Source: Aestuariivivens sediminis (GTDB lineage Bacteria; Bacteroidota; Bacteroidia; Flavobacteriales; Flavobacteriaceae). Taken from it: a DNA stretch of 64,000 nucleotides. Made by a program: the position numbers and the translations under genes. Where the stretch lies: contig NZ_JAKMCP010000003.1 in the NCBI RefSeq assembly GCF_022662105.1, positions 186,001 through 250,000 of the forward strand, in the 5' to 3' direction. Below the pieces are notes generated by a model that did no database searches, was not told where the DNA came from, and worked only from the letters and a program-made list of their open reading frames with translations. Of this stretch, positions 52,625 through 61,499 are shown in pieces (the stretch's first letter is position 1; each line of letters begins with the position of its first letter).

Positions 52625-54073
52625 ATGGCTATAGTTAAAATTACATACGAAAAAAAAATTTTGCTAGGATATATCGTCAACTTGATGGTTGTAATTGCAT
52701 TGGGACTCATCTACTGGAAGCAAATGCCTCTATCCGGCGATGCCATACTCTGGGACTGGATCTTATTGGCGCTCATTATTTTGTCTTTAGGTATGCTGAC
52801 TGTCGTTTATTTTATCCTAAAGGCCCAGCTAAAAGCCAATAAGACCTATGCACAAGAATTATTGAAGAGTCAGAAGTTGTTGCAATCCATCATCGATAAC
52901 ACCTCCAACCCAATATCTGTAAAAAAGTTAAACGGAGAATACCTTTTGGTTAACACACAATACCAAATGCTTTTCCGGGAGAAAGCACAGGATTTGATTG
53001 GGAAGACCAATCATGACGTCTTGGCAAAAGAAATAGCCGACAGGTATCGCAGTAGCGATCTGGATGCTCTGAAGGCAGGCAAGGAAATTCAGGTAGAAGA
53101 AACATTCGAACAAGCTGAAGGCACACGCACCTACTTGTCCGTTAAGTTTCCATTGTTTGATAACACCGGTAGGGCGTATGCCATTGGAAATATTTCTACG
53201 GATATCACCGAAAGAAAAAAGATTGAACAATCATTGAAGGCCGCAGATACCTTTTTTAATCTTTCCATAGACAGCCTGGTGATCGCCTCAAAAGACAGGT
53301 TCATAAAAGTAAATCCCTCATTGAGTAAACTACTGGGGTACAGCGATGCCGAACTATTGGAGAAACCATTTGCCGATTTTATTCATTCCAAGGATAAAAC
53401 AGCCACCAAAAAGGAAATCGAAATACTTGAAAAAGGAAATGATCTGATCAATTTTAGAAATCGCTGGGTCTGTAAGGACGGTTCTGTTAAATGGCTTTCA
53501 TGGAATGCTACTGCCGATCCAAGTACCGGAACAATTTACGCTATTGTCAGGGATGTTACGGCTCAGCTTAAGCTCAAGGAAAAGGAAGAAAAAGAAAGGA
53601 ATATGCTCTATGAGAGTCGGCAAAAATTAAATATGATTCTCGAGAACATCAGTGATGGCGTCATTGTCGCTAACGCCGACAAGCAAGTCGTATTGGCCAA
53701 TTACAACGCCAACGAAATTTTTGGAATTAAAGAGGACGCCGACATATCCATTAATTTTTCAGATCATTTTGAAGTCCTGTATCCCGATGGAGAAACGCCT
53801 TTTCCTGCTCAAAATCTTCCCGCAGAACGTGCATTGGTTGGTGAAGTCACAGATGATGTGGATGTGTTGCTCAGAGATTTTGTGACCCAAAAAAAGCGCC
53901 GGGTACTCATAAGTGGCAGGCCCATAATAAATCATGAAAATGATATAGTCGCCGTTGTCGTGACTATAAAAGACATCAGCAAGTATAAAAAACTGGAAGC
54001 GGAATTGAAAAAAAAGGATATAGCTTCACGTACCATCATCGGTTTTAAGAAATCCAAGGTAAAAAGCAAATAG
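52625..54073 (+). CDS. Membrane-anchored triple-PAS protein without kinase domain
   Basis: 482 residues. Two membrane helices (about 11-31 and 42-65), a short coiled coil, then three PAS domains (about 80-200, 205-325 and 335-465), seen as SIIDNTSNPISVKKLNGEYL, VNPSLSKLLGYSDAELL and MILENISDGVIVANADKQVV, with PAC-type ends such as AIGNISTDITERKK. The chain ends 25 residues after the last PAS (KKKDIASRTIIGFKKSKVKSK) where a histidine-kinase or output domain would normally begin. Either it is a stand-alone sensor or it was cut short; the sequence after the stop does not encode a kinase. It shares a divergent box with the phosphorylase operon. Confidence 0.85.
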   Translation: MAIVKITYEKKILLGYIVNLMVVIALGLIYWKQMPLSGDAILWDWILLALIILSLGMLTVVYFILKAQLKANKTYAQELLKSQKLLQSIIDNTSNPISVKKLNGEYLLVNTQYQMLFREKAQDLIGKTNHDVLAKEIADRYRSSDLDALKAGKEIQVEETFEQAEGTRTYLSVKFPLFDNTGRAYAIGNISTDITERKKIEQSLKAADTFFNLSIDSLVIASKDRFIKVNPSLSKLLGYSDAELLEKPFADFIHSKDKTATKKEIEILEKGNDLINFRNRWVCKDGSVKWLSWNATADPSTGTIYAIVRDVTAQLKLKEKEEKERNMLYESRQKLNMILENISDGVIVANADKQVVLANYNANEIFGIKEDADISINFSDHFEVLYPDGETPFPAQNLPAERALVGEVTDDVDVLLRDFVTQKKRRVLISGRPIINHENDIVAVVVTIKDISKYKKLEAELKKKDIASRTIIGFKKSKVKSK

Positions 54074-54185
54074 CCTTATCATATTGGAATAAATACGTTC
54101 ACGCTCCTTTGTAACAAATACTCCAGTAACCATAGTTTGTAATAAACAATAAGTCCGAATAAGATAAAACAACAGTAATTCTTAG

Positions 54186-54229
54186 CTGACTAATATCATG
54201 GAAATATTTCACAAAGTAGATTACATTTG
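54186..54229 (+). promoter_or_regulatory. Crp/Fnr-type box and perfect -7 element of the terB-like gene
   Basis: Box CTGACTAATATCAT at 54186-54199 (core TGAC-TAAT-ATCA). TACATTTG at 54222-54229 matches all six fixed -7 bases and begins exactly 36 nt from the box start. It overlaps the upstream in-frame ATG at 54198 and so argues that translation starts at 54252, 53 bp after the box. Confidence 0.68.
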
Positions 54230-54251
54230 TTTTTTAGATGAGTGCATAATA

Positions 54252-54665
54252 ATGATTAAAAAATTTTCAAAACAAACAAAAAACAGGTTTTATCAATCCT
54301 TAGGCAAAGTGTTTTACGCTGTGGCCGCTTCAGATAAAGGAGTTAGTAAAAAAGAATTTGGAGAACTCAAAACTTTAGTAAAAGACTTGTGGCTGGATGT
54401 AGATACGTCTACGGATGAGTTTGAAGAGGATGCTGCGTATCAAATAGAAATAGTATTTGATTATTTGGCTTCCGAAGAAGTAGAGGCCGAACAATGTTTT
54501 CAAGATTTTAAAGATTTCAAATTAGAATATCCAAAAATCTTTTCAAAAGAGCTCATTAAGTTAATATGGCAAACCTGTGATAGTATAGCAACTTCCTTTT
54601 ATGGGCTAAACCAAGCAGAGCTTAGAATGTTACATCGCGTGAAAAAGGTATTGGGTAAGCCTTGA
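54252..54665 (+). CDS. TerB-like protein
   Basis: About 137 residues from ATG 54252 (MIKKFSKQTKNRFYQSLGKVFYAVAASDKGVSKKE). The all-helical pattern with DKGVSKKEFGELK, then an acidic DVDTSTDEFEEDAAYQIEI segment and a C-terminal NQAELRMLHRVKKVLG, follows the TerB/tellurite-resistance-associated fold with acidic metal-site-like residues. A frame from 54198 would overlap the promoter and is rejected. The role is unknown; TerB folds act in metal or membrane stress. The distal part of the frame abuts a LacI remnant. Confidence 0.8.
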   Translation: MIKKFSKQTKNRFYQSLGKVFYAVAASDKGVSKKEFGELKTLVKDLWLDVDTSTDEFEEDAAYQIEIVFDYLASEEVEAEQCFQDFKDFKLEYPKIFSKELIKLIWQTCDSIATSFYGLNQAELRMLHRVKKVLGKP

Positions 54666-54946
54666 TAATAGTCTATTGTAAACATGTCAAAAAGAGAGGT
54701 TGCTTTTGGGATAGGGATTTGGTGGAAATAATAAAGTTAACGCGTGCCAATAATTGGAAGTTGGGCAATCAAATTGGCCTGATTAGTTACAATGACACAC
54801 CAACCAAAGAAATTCTTGACGGTGGTATTACCATAATTAGTACAGACTTTAAAGAAATGGGAGCAGAAGCAGCTAATATGATTTTATCTGGTGATTTTGT
54901 TAAAAAACCGAACCGAACCAAAATGGTCTTAAGGAATTCACTTTAG
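54662..54946 (+). pseudogene. C-terminal remnant of a LacI-family regulator
   Basis: The frame is open with a TTG at 54662, but homology begins only near 54720. The end reads QIGLISYNDTPTKEILDGG, ITIISTDFKEMGAEAANMIL and a final LRNSL, the last part of the sugar-binding core of LacI/GalR regulators. The DNA-binding HTH and most of the core are gone. It overlaps the terB-like stop, so a deletion joined the two. Confidence 0.7.
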
Positions 54947-54974
54947 TGGCTTTAAATTATACTCTGCTTTTAAT

Positions 54975-55079
54975 TTAGAGTTTAAGATTTACTTCTGGTA
55001 CATAGTCGAATACACTACCTTTTTGATCTAGGACTAATATTTTTGTTTTACCAAGTTTTTTGTTTTCATTCGATTTAAA
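54975..55079 (-). pseudogene. Possible remnant of another gene's C-terminus
   Basis: About 34 codons read NENKKLGKTKILVLDQKG and SVFDYVPEVNLKL before a TAA at 54975-54977. It looks protein-like but lacks a start and has a stop in frame upstream. It lies convergent with the LacI remnant and may come from the same lost carbohydrate-use locus. The family is not recognised. Confidence 0.3.
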
Positions 55080-55188
55080 TCATATTTAGGTTCATTCAAT
55101 TAGTTAAAAGTTTTCAACAATCTATAGAGTCTTCAGATGAATGTATTTTTTAAGTTATAGTGATTCATTAAAATTATAATCATCTAGA

Positions 55189-56601
55189 TTACTTTCCAAT
55201 ACAAAAGTTTGCGAAGATGTTCCCAAGAAGCTCATCGTTAGTGACTTGTCCGGTAATTTCACCAAGGTGATAAAGAACTTGCCGGATGTCAATGGCCAAT
55301 AAATCACCCGATAGCCCCATTTCCAAACCTTGCTTTACTTTGCGGATTTCTTCAAGTGCCTTCAATAGGGCATCATAATGTCTCGAATTTGTTATTATGG
55401 TATCATTATGTTTTAAAGCTCCTGTATTTATAAAGCTTAACAGGGTCGCTTTGAGCTCTTCTATTCCTGTCCCGTATTTTGCGGATAGAAACTGACTATG
55501 AGGCCCTTCAACTGTACTCAAGGTATCATTGAGATCTTGTATTTGATCTTTTGAAAGTTTATCTATTTTATTCGCTACAACCAGTAATGGTTTTTGTGGG
55601 TACTTATTTTTTATCTTTTCGATTTCAACGACGATCAATTGCGATTTTTTCTTATCCTTAGATACCGTATCGGCTTCAAACAGATAGATCACCACCTGGG
55701 CCTGTTCTATCTTTTCGAATGTTTTTTTAATGCCCAATCCTTCAACCACGTCTTTGGTATCCCGGATACCGGCCGTGTCTATAAATCGAAATCCAATACC
55801 CCCTATGGTCATCTCATCCTCAATCGTATCGCGCGTTGTGCCAGCTATATCACTTACAATCGCACGATCTTCATTCAATAAGGCATTTAAAAGGGTTGAT
55901 TTTCCAACGTTTGGTTCTCCGACTATGGCTACGGGAATGCCCTGCTTAATCACATTACCTACAGCAAACGAATCGATCAACCGTTTTAACACAAAGCTAA
56001 TACGGTCTATTAAATCCTTAAACCGAAGGCGATCTGCAAATTCTACATCCTCCTCTGCAAAATCAAGCTCCAACTCAATAAGTGAAGCAAAATTCAACAA
56101 TTCCTCCCGAAGCTTAGCTATTTCTGAAGAAAAACCACCGCGCATTTGCTGCATGGCTATTTGATGAGAAGCCTCATTATCGCTTGAAATTAAATCGGCT
56201 ACAGCCTCGGCCTGGCTTAAATCCATCTTGCCATTTAAAAATGCCCGCAATGTAAACTCCCCTGCTGTGGCCATACGGCACCCTTTACGAAGAAACAATT
56301 GAATGATTTCCTGTTGAATATAATGGGACCCGTGACATGAAATCTCAACCACATCTTCACCTGTGTAGGAATTTGGATTTTTAAACACCGATACCAGAAC
56401 TTCATCGATCGTCCTCGACCCATCCTTAATATGACCCAAATGTATGGTATGCGTGGGCTGCTTTTCAAGAATTTTTCCGGAAACTGATTTAAAATGGGCC
56501 CCGGCAATAGTGATGGCTTCATTACCCGATAATCGTATGACCGCAATAGCCCCCACACCTGAAGGCGTTGCCAAAGCTACTATCGTATCCTGATTTATCA
56601 T
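55189..56601 (-). CDS. mnmE: tRNA modification GTPase MnmE (TrmE)
   Basis: 470 residues. N-terminal tetrahydrofolate-binding domain (IVALATPSGVGAIAVIRLSG), helical domain, and inserted G domain with GEPNVGKSTLLNAL, AGTTRDTIEDE, DTAGIRDT and ANKIDKL. The C-terminal CIGK motif is intact. With MnmG it installs the cmnm5 group on U34 of certain tRNAs. It is monocistronic and conserved. Confidence 0.97.
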   Translation of the reverse strand: MINQDTIVALATPSGVGAIAVIRLSGNEAITIAGAHFKSVSGKILEKQPTHTIHLGHIKDGSRTIDEVLVSVFKNPNSYTGEDVVEISCHGSHYIQQEIIQLFLRKGCRMATAGEFTLRAFLNGKMDLSQAEAVADLISSDNEASHQIAMQQMRGGFSSEIAKLREELLNFASLIELELDFAEEDVEFADRLRFKDLIDRISFVLKRLIDSFAVGNVIKQGIPVAIVGEPNVGKSTLLNALLNEDRAIVSDIAGTTRDTIEDEMTIGGIGFRFIDTAGIRDTKDVVEGLGIKKTFEKIEQAQVVIYLFEADTVSKDKKKSQLIVVEIEKIKNKYPQKPLLVVANKIDKLSKDQIQDLNDTLSTVEGPHSQFLSAKYGTGIEELKATLLSFINTGALKHNDTIITNSRHYDALLKALEEIRKVKQGLEMGLSGDLLAIDIRQVLYHLGEITGQVTNDELLGNIFANFCIGK

Positions 56602-56644
56602 GGGGTAAAATTACGAAAAATGAAATGCTTTTTTAATTATTGAA

Positions 56645-57475
56645 TCAGGCCAGATAGATCCCCTCAGGTTTTATTTCTATCAACCGTTTTTTATACAGTG
56701 CTCCAACCGCCTTTTTAAAATTCTTTTTACTCATTTGAAGCATGTTCTTTATATCTTCAGGGTCCGATTTGTCGTTAAGGTTTATGAAACCACTATGCAC
56801 TTTAAGTTCTTGCATGATTCGATCGGCATTAGGCTCAATACTTCTATAACCCAACTGACCCAATACGATATCCAGTTTATTACCGGGTCTGATTTTCTTT
56901 ACGATACCCTCCATCTTATCCCCTACACTGATATCTTCAAATAGGTTGTCTTTGTAAATCAGACCATGGTGTTTCTTATTTACAATAACATTCCAACCCA
57001 TTTCTGAAGGATGGGAGGCTATTATTTCAACCTGATCAAACTGTTTAATGCTAAGGTTTTTATTATCCAAAAATCTGTTTGTTTTGCTTGATGCAACCAA
57101 TCTTCCTGTTTTTTCATCCAGGTAACAATGTACCAAATACCACCCCCCGGGCTTCATTTTAAAGACCTGTTCCTTAAATGGACAAAATAATTCCTTAACC
57201 AAACCCCAATCCAAAAATGCGCCAAAAGACGTCACTTCATTACATCTCAGTAAGGCAAAATCATCACGGGTGATATACGGTTTTTCGGTAGTAGCTACCG
57301 GACGTTCCTCGTTATCCAAATACACGAACACCTCCAATTTATCCCAAATCTTATAGGCTTCGGGAACATAGCGATTGGGCAATAACACTTCATTACCTGC
57401 TTCATCAGCCAGGTATACCCCCTGTTCGGCTTCCCTAAAAATCTCTAATGTGTTATATTCCCCCAAATGTATCAT
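56645..57475 (-). CDS. CvfB-like S1 RNA-binding protein
   Basis: 276 residues: an N-terminal S1-like domain (IHLGEYNTLEIFREAEQGVYL...LLPNRYVP), two more S1-type domains (LLRCNEVTSFGAFLDWGLVKELFCPF and VGDKMEGIVKKIRPGNKLDIVLG) and a C-terminal winged-helix (NMLQMSKKNFKKAVGALYKKRLIEI). This is the CvfB architecture of RNA-binding regulators. It sits upstream of mnmE on the same strand (43 bp). Confidence 0.9.
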   Translation of the reverse strand: MIHLGEYNTLEIFREAEQGVYLADEAGNEVLLPNRYVPEAYKIWDKLEVFVYLDNEERPVATTEKPYITRDDFALLRCNEVTSFGAFLDWGLVKELFCPFKEQVFKMKPGGWYLVHCYLDEKTGRLVASSKTNRFLDNKNLSIKQFDQVEIIASHPSEMGWNVIVNKKHHGLIYKDNLFEDISVGDKMEGIVKKIRPGNKLDIVLGQLGYRSIEPNADRIMQELKVHSGFINLNDKSDPEDIKNMLQMSKKNFKKAVGALYKKRLIEIKPEGIYLA

Positions 57476-57571
57476 GCCGCAAAGGTAAGGTATTTAACCA
57501 GAGTTTGTGATATAAAAAGGTAGGTGGAAAGCAAAATAAATTTATAAGACCATGACATTTACATTCCTAGT

Positions 57572-57910
57572 TTAATACACGGACTCCCTACCAAAATGCT
57601 TCGTCAATAAGTAATACACGACCACTCTGTATTTGGTTCGGTTCGTTCTGCCATATTCATCCATGATCTTGGCTATACTTTCGTCTAGTTTTGGACTATC
57701 GCTTAACCCTAATTTTTTAATTAAAAATTTTTCTTTTACTGTTTCCAATTCAGAGGCATCAGAACTGGAAACCGTAGATGAATCAAGGTTATAAATGGAT
57801 GGACCACATCCAATGGTGATTTTGGTTAGTAAATCCATATCGGCGTTAATTCCAAATTTACGCTTTAATTCTGCAGCATATTTAATAATGAGTTCTTCTC
57901 TCTTGTTCAT
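57572..57910 (-). CDS. DUF2853-family protein
   Basis: 112 residues, helical, with EELIIKYAAELKRKFGINADMDLLTKITIGCGPSIYN at the N-terminus and KYRVVVYYLLTKHFGRES at the C-terminus, the pattern of the DUF2853 family common in Bacteroidota and Alphaproteobacteria. No known activity. It lies between menD and the S1 gene on the same strand. Confidence 0.85.
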   Translation of the reverse strand: MNKREELIIKYAAELKRKFGINADMDLLTKITIGCGPSIYNLDSSTVSSSDASELETVKEKFLIKKLGLSDSPKLDESIAKIMDEYGRTNRTKYRVVVYYLLTKHFGRESVY

Positions 57911-57967
57911 TTTAATTAAGAATTGTCGGTTTAATGTTCCAGATTTTAAATTTAACCATTCTCAAAA

Positions 57968-59728
57968 TTATTTTATGAAATCAAAATAATTTAATAAAAC
58001 CGTATCATTTTCAAGTCTCGGCGTAAAAATCTCTAATAATTTAGGGGATTTACTTTTTGTATAAAACTTAACCAAAGCTTGTTTTAAATCAGGCTCATTG
58101 GATACGCTTTCATAAGCAAAACCATACATTATACATAACTCTCGAGCCGTTAAATGATGTGTGGTTTCAAAGAAATCATCGAATACTTCGGTGTTTTTAG
58201 GACCCGGTAAAATTCTAAAAATACCTCCTCCCCGATTATTGATCAAAATGATTCTAAAATTTTTAGGAATGTACCTGTTCCATAAGGCATTACTGTCGTA
58301 AAAGAAGCTTAAATCACCCGTAATGAAAATGGTTTGTTTAGGAGCGACGCTGGCAAAACCAATGGCTGTTGATGTACTTCCATCGATACCGCTTGTACCT
58401 CTATTACAATAGACCTCAATGGATTTTTTAAGCGTAAATAATTGCAAATAACGAATCGTTGAACTGTTACTGGACTGCAGAATGGTATTATTAGACAACG
58501 ATTTCACCAAAATATCAAAAACTTTTAAATCACTAAAGGGAATTTCTTTAATATATTGCTTTTGTTTGGCTTGCCTTTTTTGTTTGATTAACATCCAATC
58601 ATCTCGATAAGTGCTTTTTACATAATGGGTAATCTGAGGTAAAAAACGACTGAAAAAGACATTGGGTGTTGTTTCAATGTGTTGTTTTAAACAAAAAAAT
58701 GTGTCATAAGCTGTTTCTGAATCGATATGCCAATGTTGGCTCGGTTGAAATTTCCGGAGCAGGGCTTTTATTTTCTTTGAAACAATCAATCCCCCGAATG
58801 TCAGGAGAATATCCGGTTTCAATTGCTCCTTTTCAGTATCATCAAGTGGTGCTATAATTTGATCTATATTGGGGAAAAAACTGGGATGGTGTAAGTTGGA
58901 TGTAGTTTCCGTCATAACGATAACACTTTCATCTTCACTGAGTTCATCTAACCACTTTTGTTCTATGGTGTTTGGTCTGCTGCAACCGATTAAAATTAAT
59001 TTTCGCTTGGCGCCGTTCCAATATTCTAAACATGTCCTTAGTACGTAATCGTCAATAGGTTTAGGCTTTAAGCTGACTTTTATATCTTCAGGAGCTACCA
59101 GCAGTTTATCAACTGTTTCATACAAAGGTTCATCAAAAGGAACGTTAATATGAACGGGGCCCTTTTTTTGAATGGCCATATTTATGGCGGTGTTGATGGA
59201 CTCTTCGTTAAAGGTCTGAATATCTTTTTGTAATCCCAAAAGGCGTTCAAATTTATCCTCTAAATTCTTTATAATCGGTAATTCCTCATTTGCAGGTATG
59301 TTTTTCTCATCTTTTAAATCGAGTTTTAAATTTGCTGAACACAGGATATGGTTCTCATAAACCTGTTTCTGATTGATGGTCTGTCCATCACCAATTCCTA
59401 TTAAATGCTTGGGTCTGTCGGCAGACACTACAATTAACGGGAGCCTACTGTAGTAGGCTTCTGCCACCGCTGGATAATAATTTAATAAAGCACTCCCCGA
59501 TGTGCATATCACAGCAACAGGTTCCAGTAAATGTTGTGCAATCCCCAATGCAAAAAAAGCAGCGCAGCGTTCATCTACCAGACTGTAACATTTAAAAAAA
59601 GGGTCGTTCGTAAATCCTATGGTTAAAGGTGCATTTCTGCTACCCGGAGATATGATAATGTGTTTTACCTGTTTTACTTTAAAAAGCTGAACCACCGTTT
59701 GTGCAAGTGGTATTTTAGAATGCGTCAT
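57968..59728 (-). CDS. menD: 2-succinyl-5-enolpyruvyl-6-hydroxy-3-cyclohexene-1-carboxylate synthase MenD
   Basis: About 586 residues from ATG 59728 (MTHSKIPLAQ), preferred over an ATG seven codons upstream. N-terminal PYR domain (ISPGSRNAPL, CTSGSALLNYYPAVAEA), middle domain, and C-terminal PP domain with the ThDP/Mg motif GDLSFFYDSNALW and INNRGGGIFRI. It makes SEPHCHC from isochorismate and 2-oxoglutarate in menaquinone synthesis. The isochorismate synthase gene lies just upstream on the same strand. Confidence 0.95.
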   Translation of the reverse strand: MTHSKIPLAQTVVQLFKVKQVKHIIISPGSRNAPLTIGFTNDPFFKCYSLVDERCAAFFALGIAQHLLEPVAVICTSGSALLNYYPAVAEAYYSRLPLIVVSADRPKHLIGIGDGQTINQKQVYENHILCSANLKLDLKDEKNIPANEELPIIKNLEDKFERLLGLQKDIQTFNEESINTAINMAIQKKGPVHINVPFDEPLYETVDKLLVAPEDIKVSLKPKPIDDYVLRTCLEYWNGAKRKLILIGCSRPNTIEQKWLDELSEDESVIVMTETTSNLHHPSFFPNIDQIIAPLDDTEKEQLKPDILLTFGGLIVSKKIKALLRKFQPSQHWHIDSETAYDTFFCLKQHIETTPNVFFSRFLPQITHYVKSTYRDDWMLIKQKRQAKQKQYIKEIPFSDLKVFDILVKSLSNNTILQSSNSSTIRYLQLFTLKKSIEVYCNRGTSGIDGSTSTAIGFASVAPKQTIFITGDLSFFYDSNALWNRYIPKNFRIILINNRGGGIFRILPGPKNTEVFDDFFETTHHLTARELCIMYGFAYESVSNEPDLKQALVKFYTKSKSPKLLEIFTPRLENDTVLLNYFDFIK

Positions 59729-59847
59729 TGACTTATAAAATATGCCCAAAAGTACATGATTTTTTTTATTTCCAAATTCATGAACAGGATAGACTTCAAA
59801 TTTAAATTTTTATGGATTAAAGAGATGAAAAGTTACCATTTATTACA

Positions 59848-60969
59848 CTATAGAACCCCTTTAATCACCATAGATTTTGCTACCGTTTCGTCCCATTCGT
59901 GTTCCGGATTGGACCATTTTGTAATGCCTCCTCCTACATAAAGTATAGCCCTAGATCCCTTAAGTTGCATACAGCGTAAATTAACAAACAATTGGGTATC
60001 GGCTTTTTGAGTTGTAAAAGCCCTATTTTCTTTGTTTTTGGTATTTGATTGTATCATTCCAATCGTTTGAAAATTCAACTCGCCCAGAAACCCAGTGTAA
60101 TATTCGCGGTCATAATTTTCATGTTCTAAAATAAACTGTTTGGCCTCATGCTTTGGTACGCCACAAACGGCCGGCGTAGGGTGTAAAGCCTCAAGTAATT
60201 GGGTCATGTTTACTCCATTTGAGTTTAAGGTTCCTGTTATGATGGATTTCAGGTGTAATAAATTTCCGGATTTAGAGGTTTCTGCTTCAGAGACCGCCAC
60301 ATGTTCAACTGACGCTTTTAATCGGTCTAATATAAAATCGGTTACATATTGCTGTTCTTCTTTTTCCTTTTGTTCCCAAATAACGTTAACCGTACCCTTA
60401 TATGCTTGCGTACCTGCTAAGGCCATAACGGAAAGTTGTCTATCCTTTATCCTTATAAGGGTTTCCGGTGTTGCTCCTAACCAAAGCCCCACCTCAGGAT
60501 GATACCAGCAGTATACAAATCCTTTAGGGTAAGCCCGGAGTAATTTTTTAAAGATGGTTAAAGGATTAGAGTCGGTTAATTCCAAAGATTCACTACGGGA
60601 CAATACCACTTTCTTGAGTTTCCCCTTTTTTATATTCTGAATAGCTGTAGTAACTAGGGCCATGTAACGTCTTTTAACATGGGACTGTTTATTCAAGGAT
60701 AACGTGGATTCTAACTTAGAAGTACCAGTTGGAAACTCCGAAAAGCTTATCATCTCAGAATCAACAAGAGGAATTAAAACGGTTTTATGGATATCGTTAA
60801 AAGGTGAAAACACAAAGCCACTTTCGGTAAAATTCCGCGTGTAACACAATTGATGGGTTTTCTGTAAAAGGGCATTAATACCACTTTCGTTAGGTTTTCT
60901 ATAGGCCACAAACGGAAGTTTTGCCTTTAGTTGTCCTTTTAGGCTTTCAAAAAAAAGAGTATTGGTCAT
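59848..60969 (-). CDS. menF: Isochorismate synthase (MenF-type)
   Basis: About 373 residues from ATG 60969, which overlaps the thioesterase stop by one base (TAATG); a frame 13 codons longer is unlikely. It is the chorismate-binding fold: KVVLSRSESLEL, YPKGFVYCWYHPEVGLWLGATPETLI, LHPTPAVCGVPK and YTGFLGEL. The enzyme converts chorismate to isochorismate, the first step to menaquinone, feeding menD downstream. Coupling to a hotdog thioesterase completes a menaquinone operon segment. Confidence 0.93.
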   Translation of the reverse strand: MTNTLFFESLKGQLKAKLPFVAYRKPNESGINALLQKTHQLCYTRNFTESGFVFSPFNDIHKTVLIPLVDSEMISFSEFPTGTSKLESTLSLNKQSHVKRRYMALVTTAIQNIKKGKLKKVVLSRSESLELTDSNPLTIFKKLLRAYPKGFVYCWYHPEVGLWLGATPETLIRIKDRQLSVMALAGTQAYKGTVNVIWEQKEKEEQQYVTDFILDRLKASVEHVAVSEAETSKSGNLLHLKSIITGTLNSNGVNMTQLLEALHPTPAVCGVPKHEAKQFILEHENYDREYYTGFLGELNFQTIGMIQSNTKNKENRAFTTQKADTQLFVNLRCMQLKGSRAILYVGGGITKWSNPEHEWDETVAKSMVIKGVL

Positions 60970-61394
60970 TATGCTGTTCTCGGAAGCGATAGCGTCGTTA
61001 ATTTGCACAAAGAAATAAGATGGTCCTTTTCATCGGTTACCCTTATTTCTAACAATTGCGTACTTCTTCCCTTGTGGACAAAGGTGGCCTTGGCATAAAC
61101 ATAGCCTTCCCGAACACTTTTTAAATGGTTTGCCGAAATTTCTATGCCACGAACGAAATACTTATTAATATCTACAAAAATATGGGTTGCAAAACTCCCA
61201 ACACTTTCAGCTAAAGCCAAGGTGGCGCCACCATGTAATACACCATCAGGTTGGTGGACTTTGGGGGTTACAGGCATTCTAGCAACTAAAAAATTATCCC
61301 CATAATCAATAACCTCAATATCTAAGGTTTCCATCAAGGTGTTTTTACATGATTTATTGGCCTGTTCTATAATAGTTTCCTTTGATAATTGCAT
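60969..61394 (-). CDS. Hotdog-fold thioesterase, probable DHNA-CoA thioesterase
   Basis: 141 residues of PaaI/YdiI type: LVARMPVTPKVHQPDGVLHGGATLALAESVGSFAT contains the hotdog active-site HGG with the acidic residue Glu in ALAES. The YdiI/MenI group hydrolyses 1,4-dihydroxy-2-naphthoyl-CoA in menaquinone synthesis. Its stop overlaps the menF start, which supports that role. A broader acyl-CoA thioesterase function is possible. Confidence 0.85.
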   Translation of the reverse strand: MQLSKETIIEQANKSCKNTLMETLDIEVIDYGDNFLVARMPVTPKVHQPDGVLHGGATLALAESVGSFATHIFVDINKYFVRGIEISANHLKSVREGYVYAKATFVHKGRSTQLLEIRVTDEKDHLISLCKLTTLSLPRTA

Positions 61395-61499
61395 CTAAAA
61401 CATGATTTTCTAATGCTGTAAAAATACAAAATAGGCATCAGTATGTCATAATAAGTCTAACTAATTTATATTTGCTAAAATAGAAGTAACCGACAAGGT

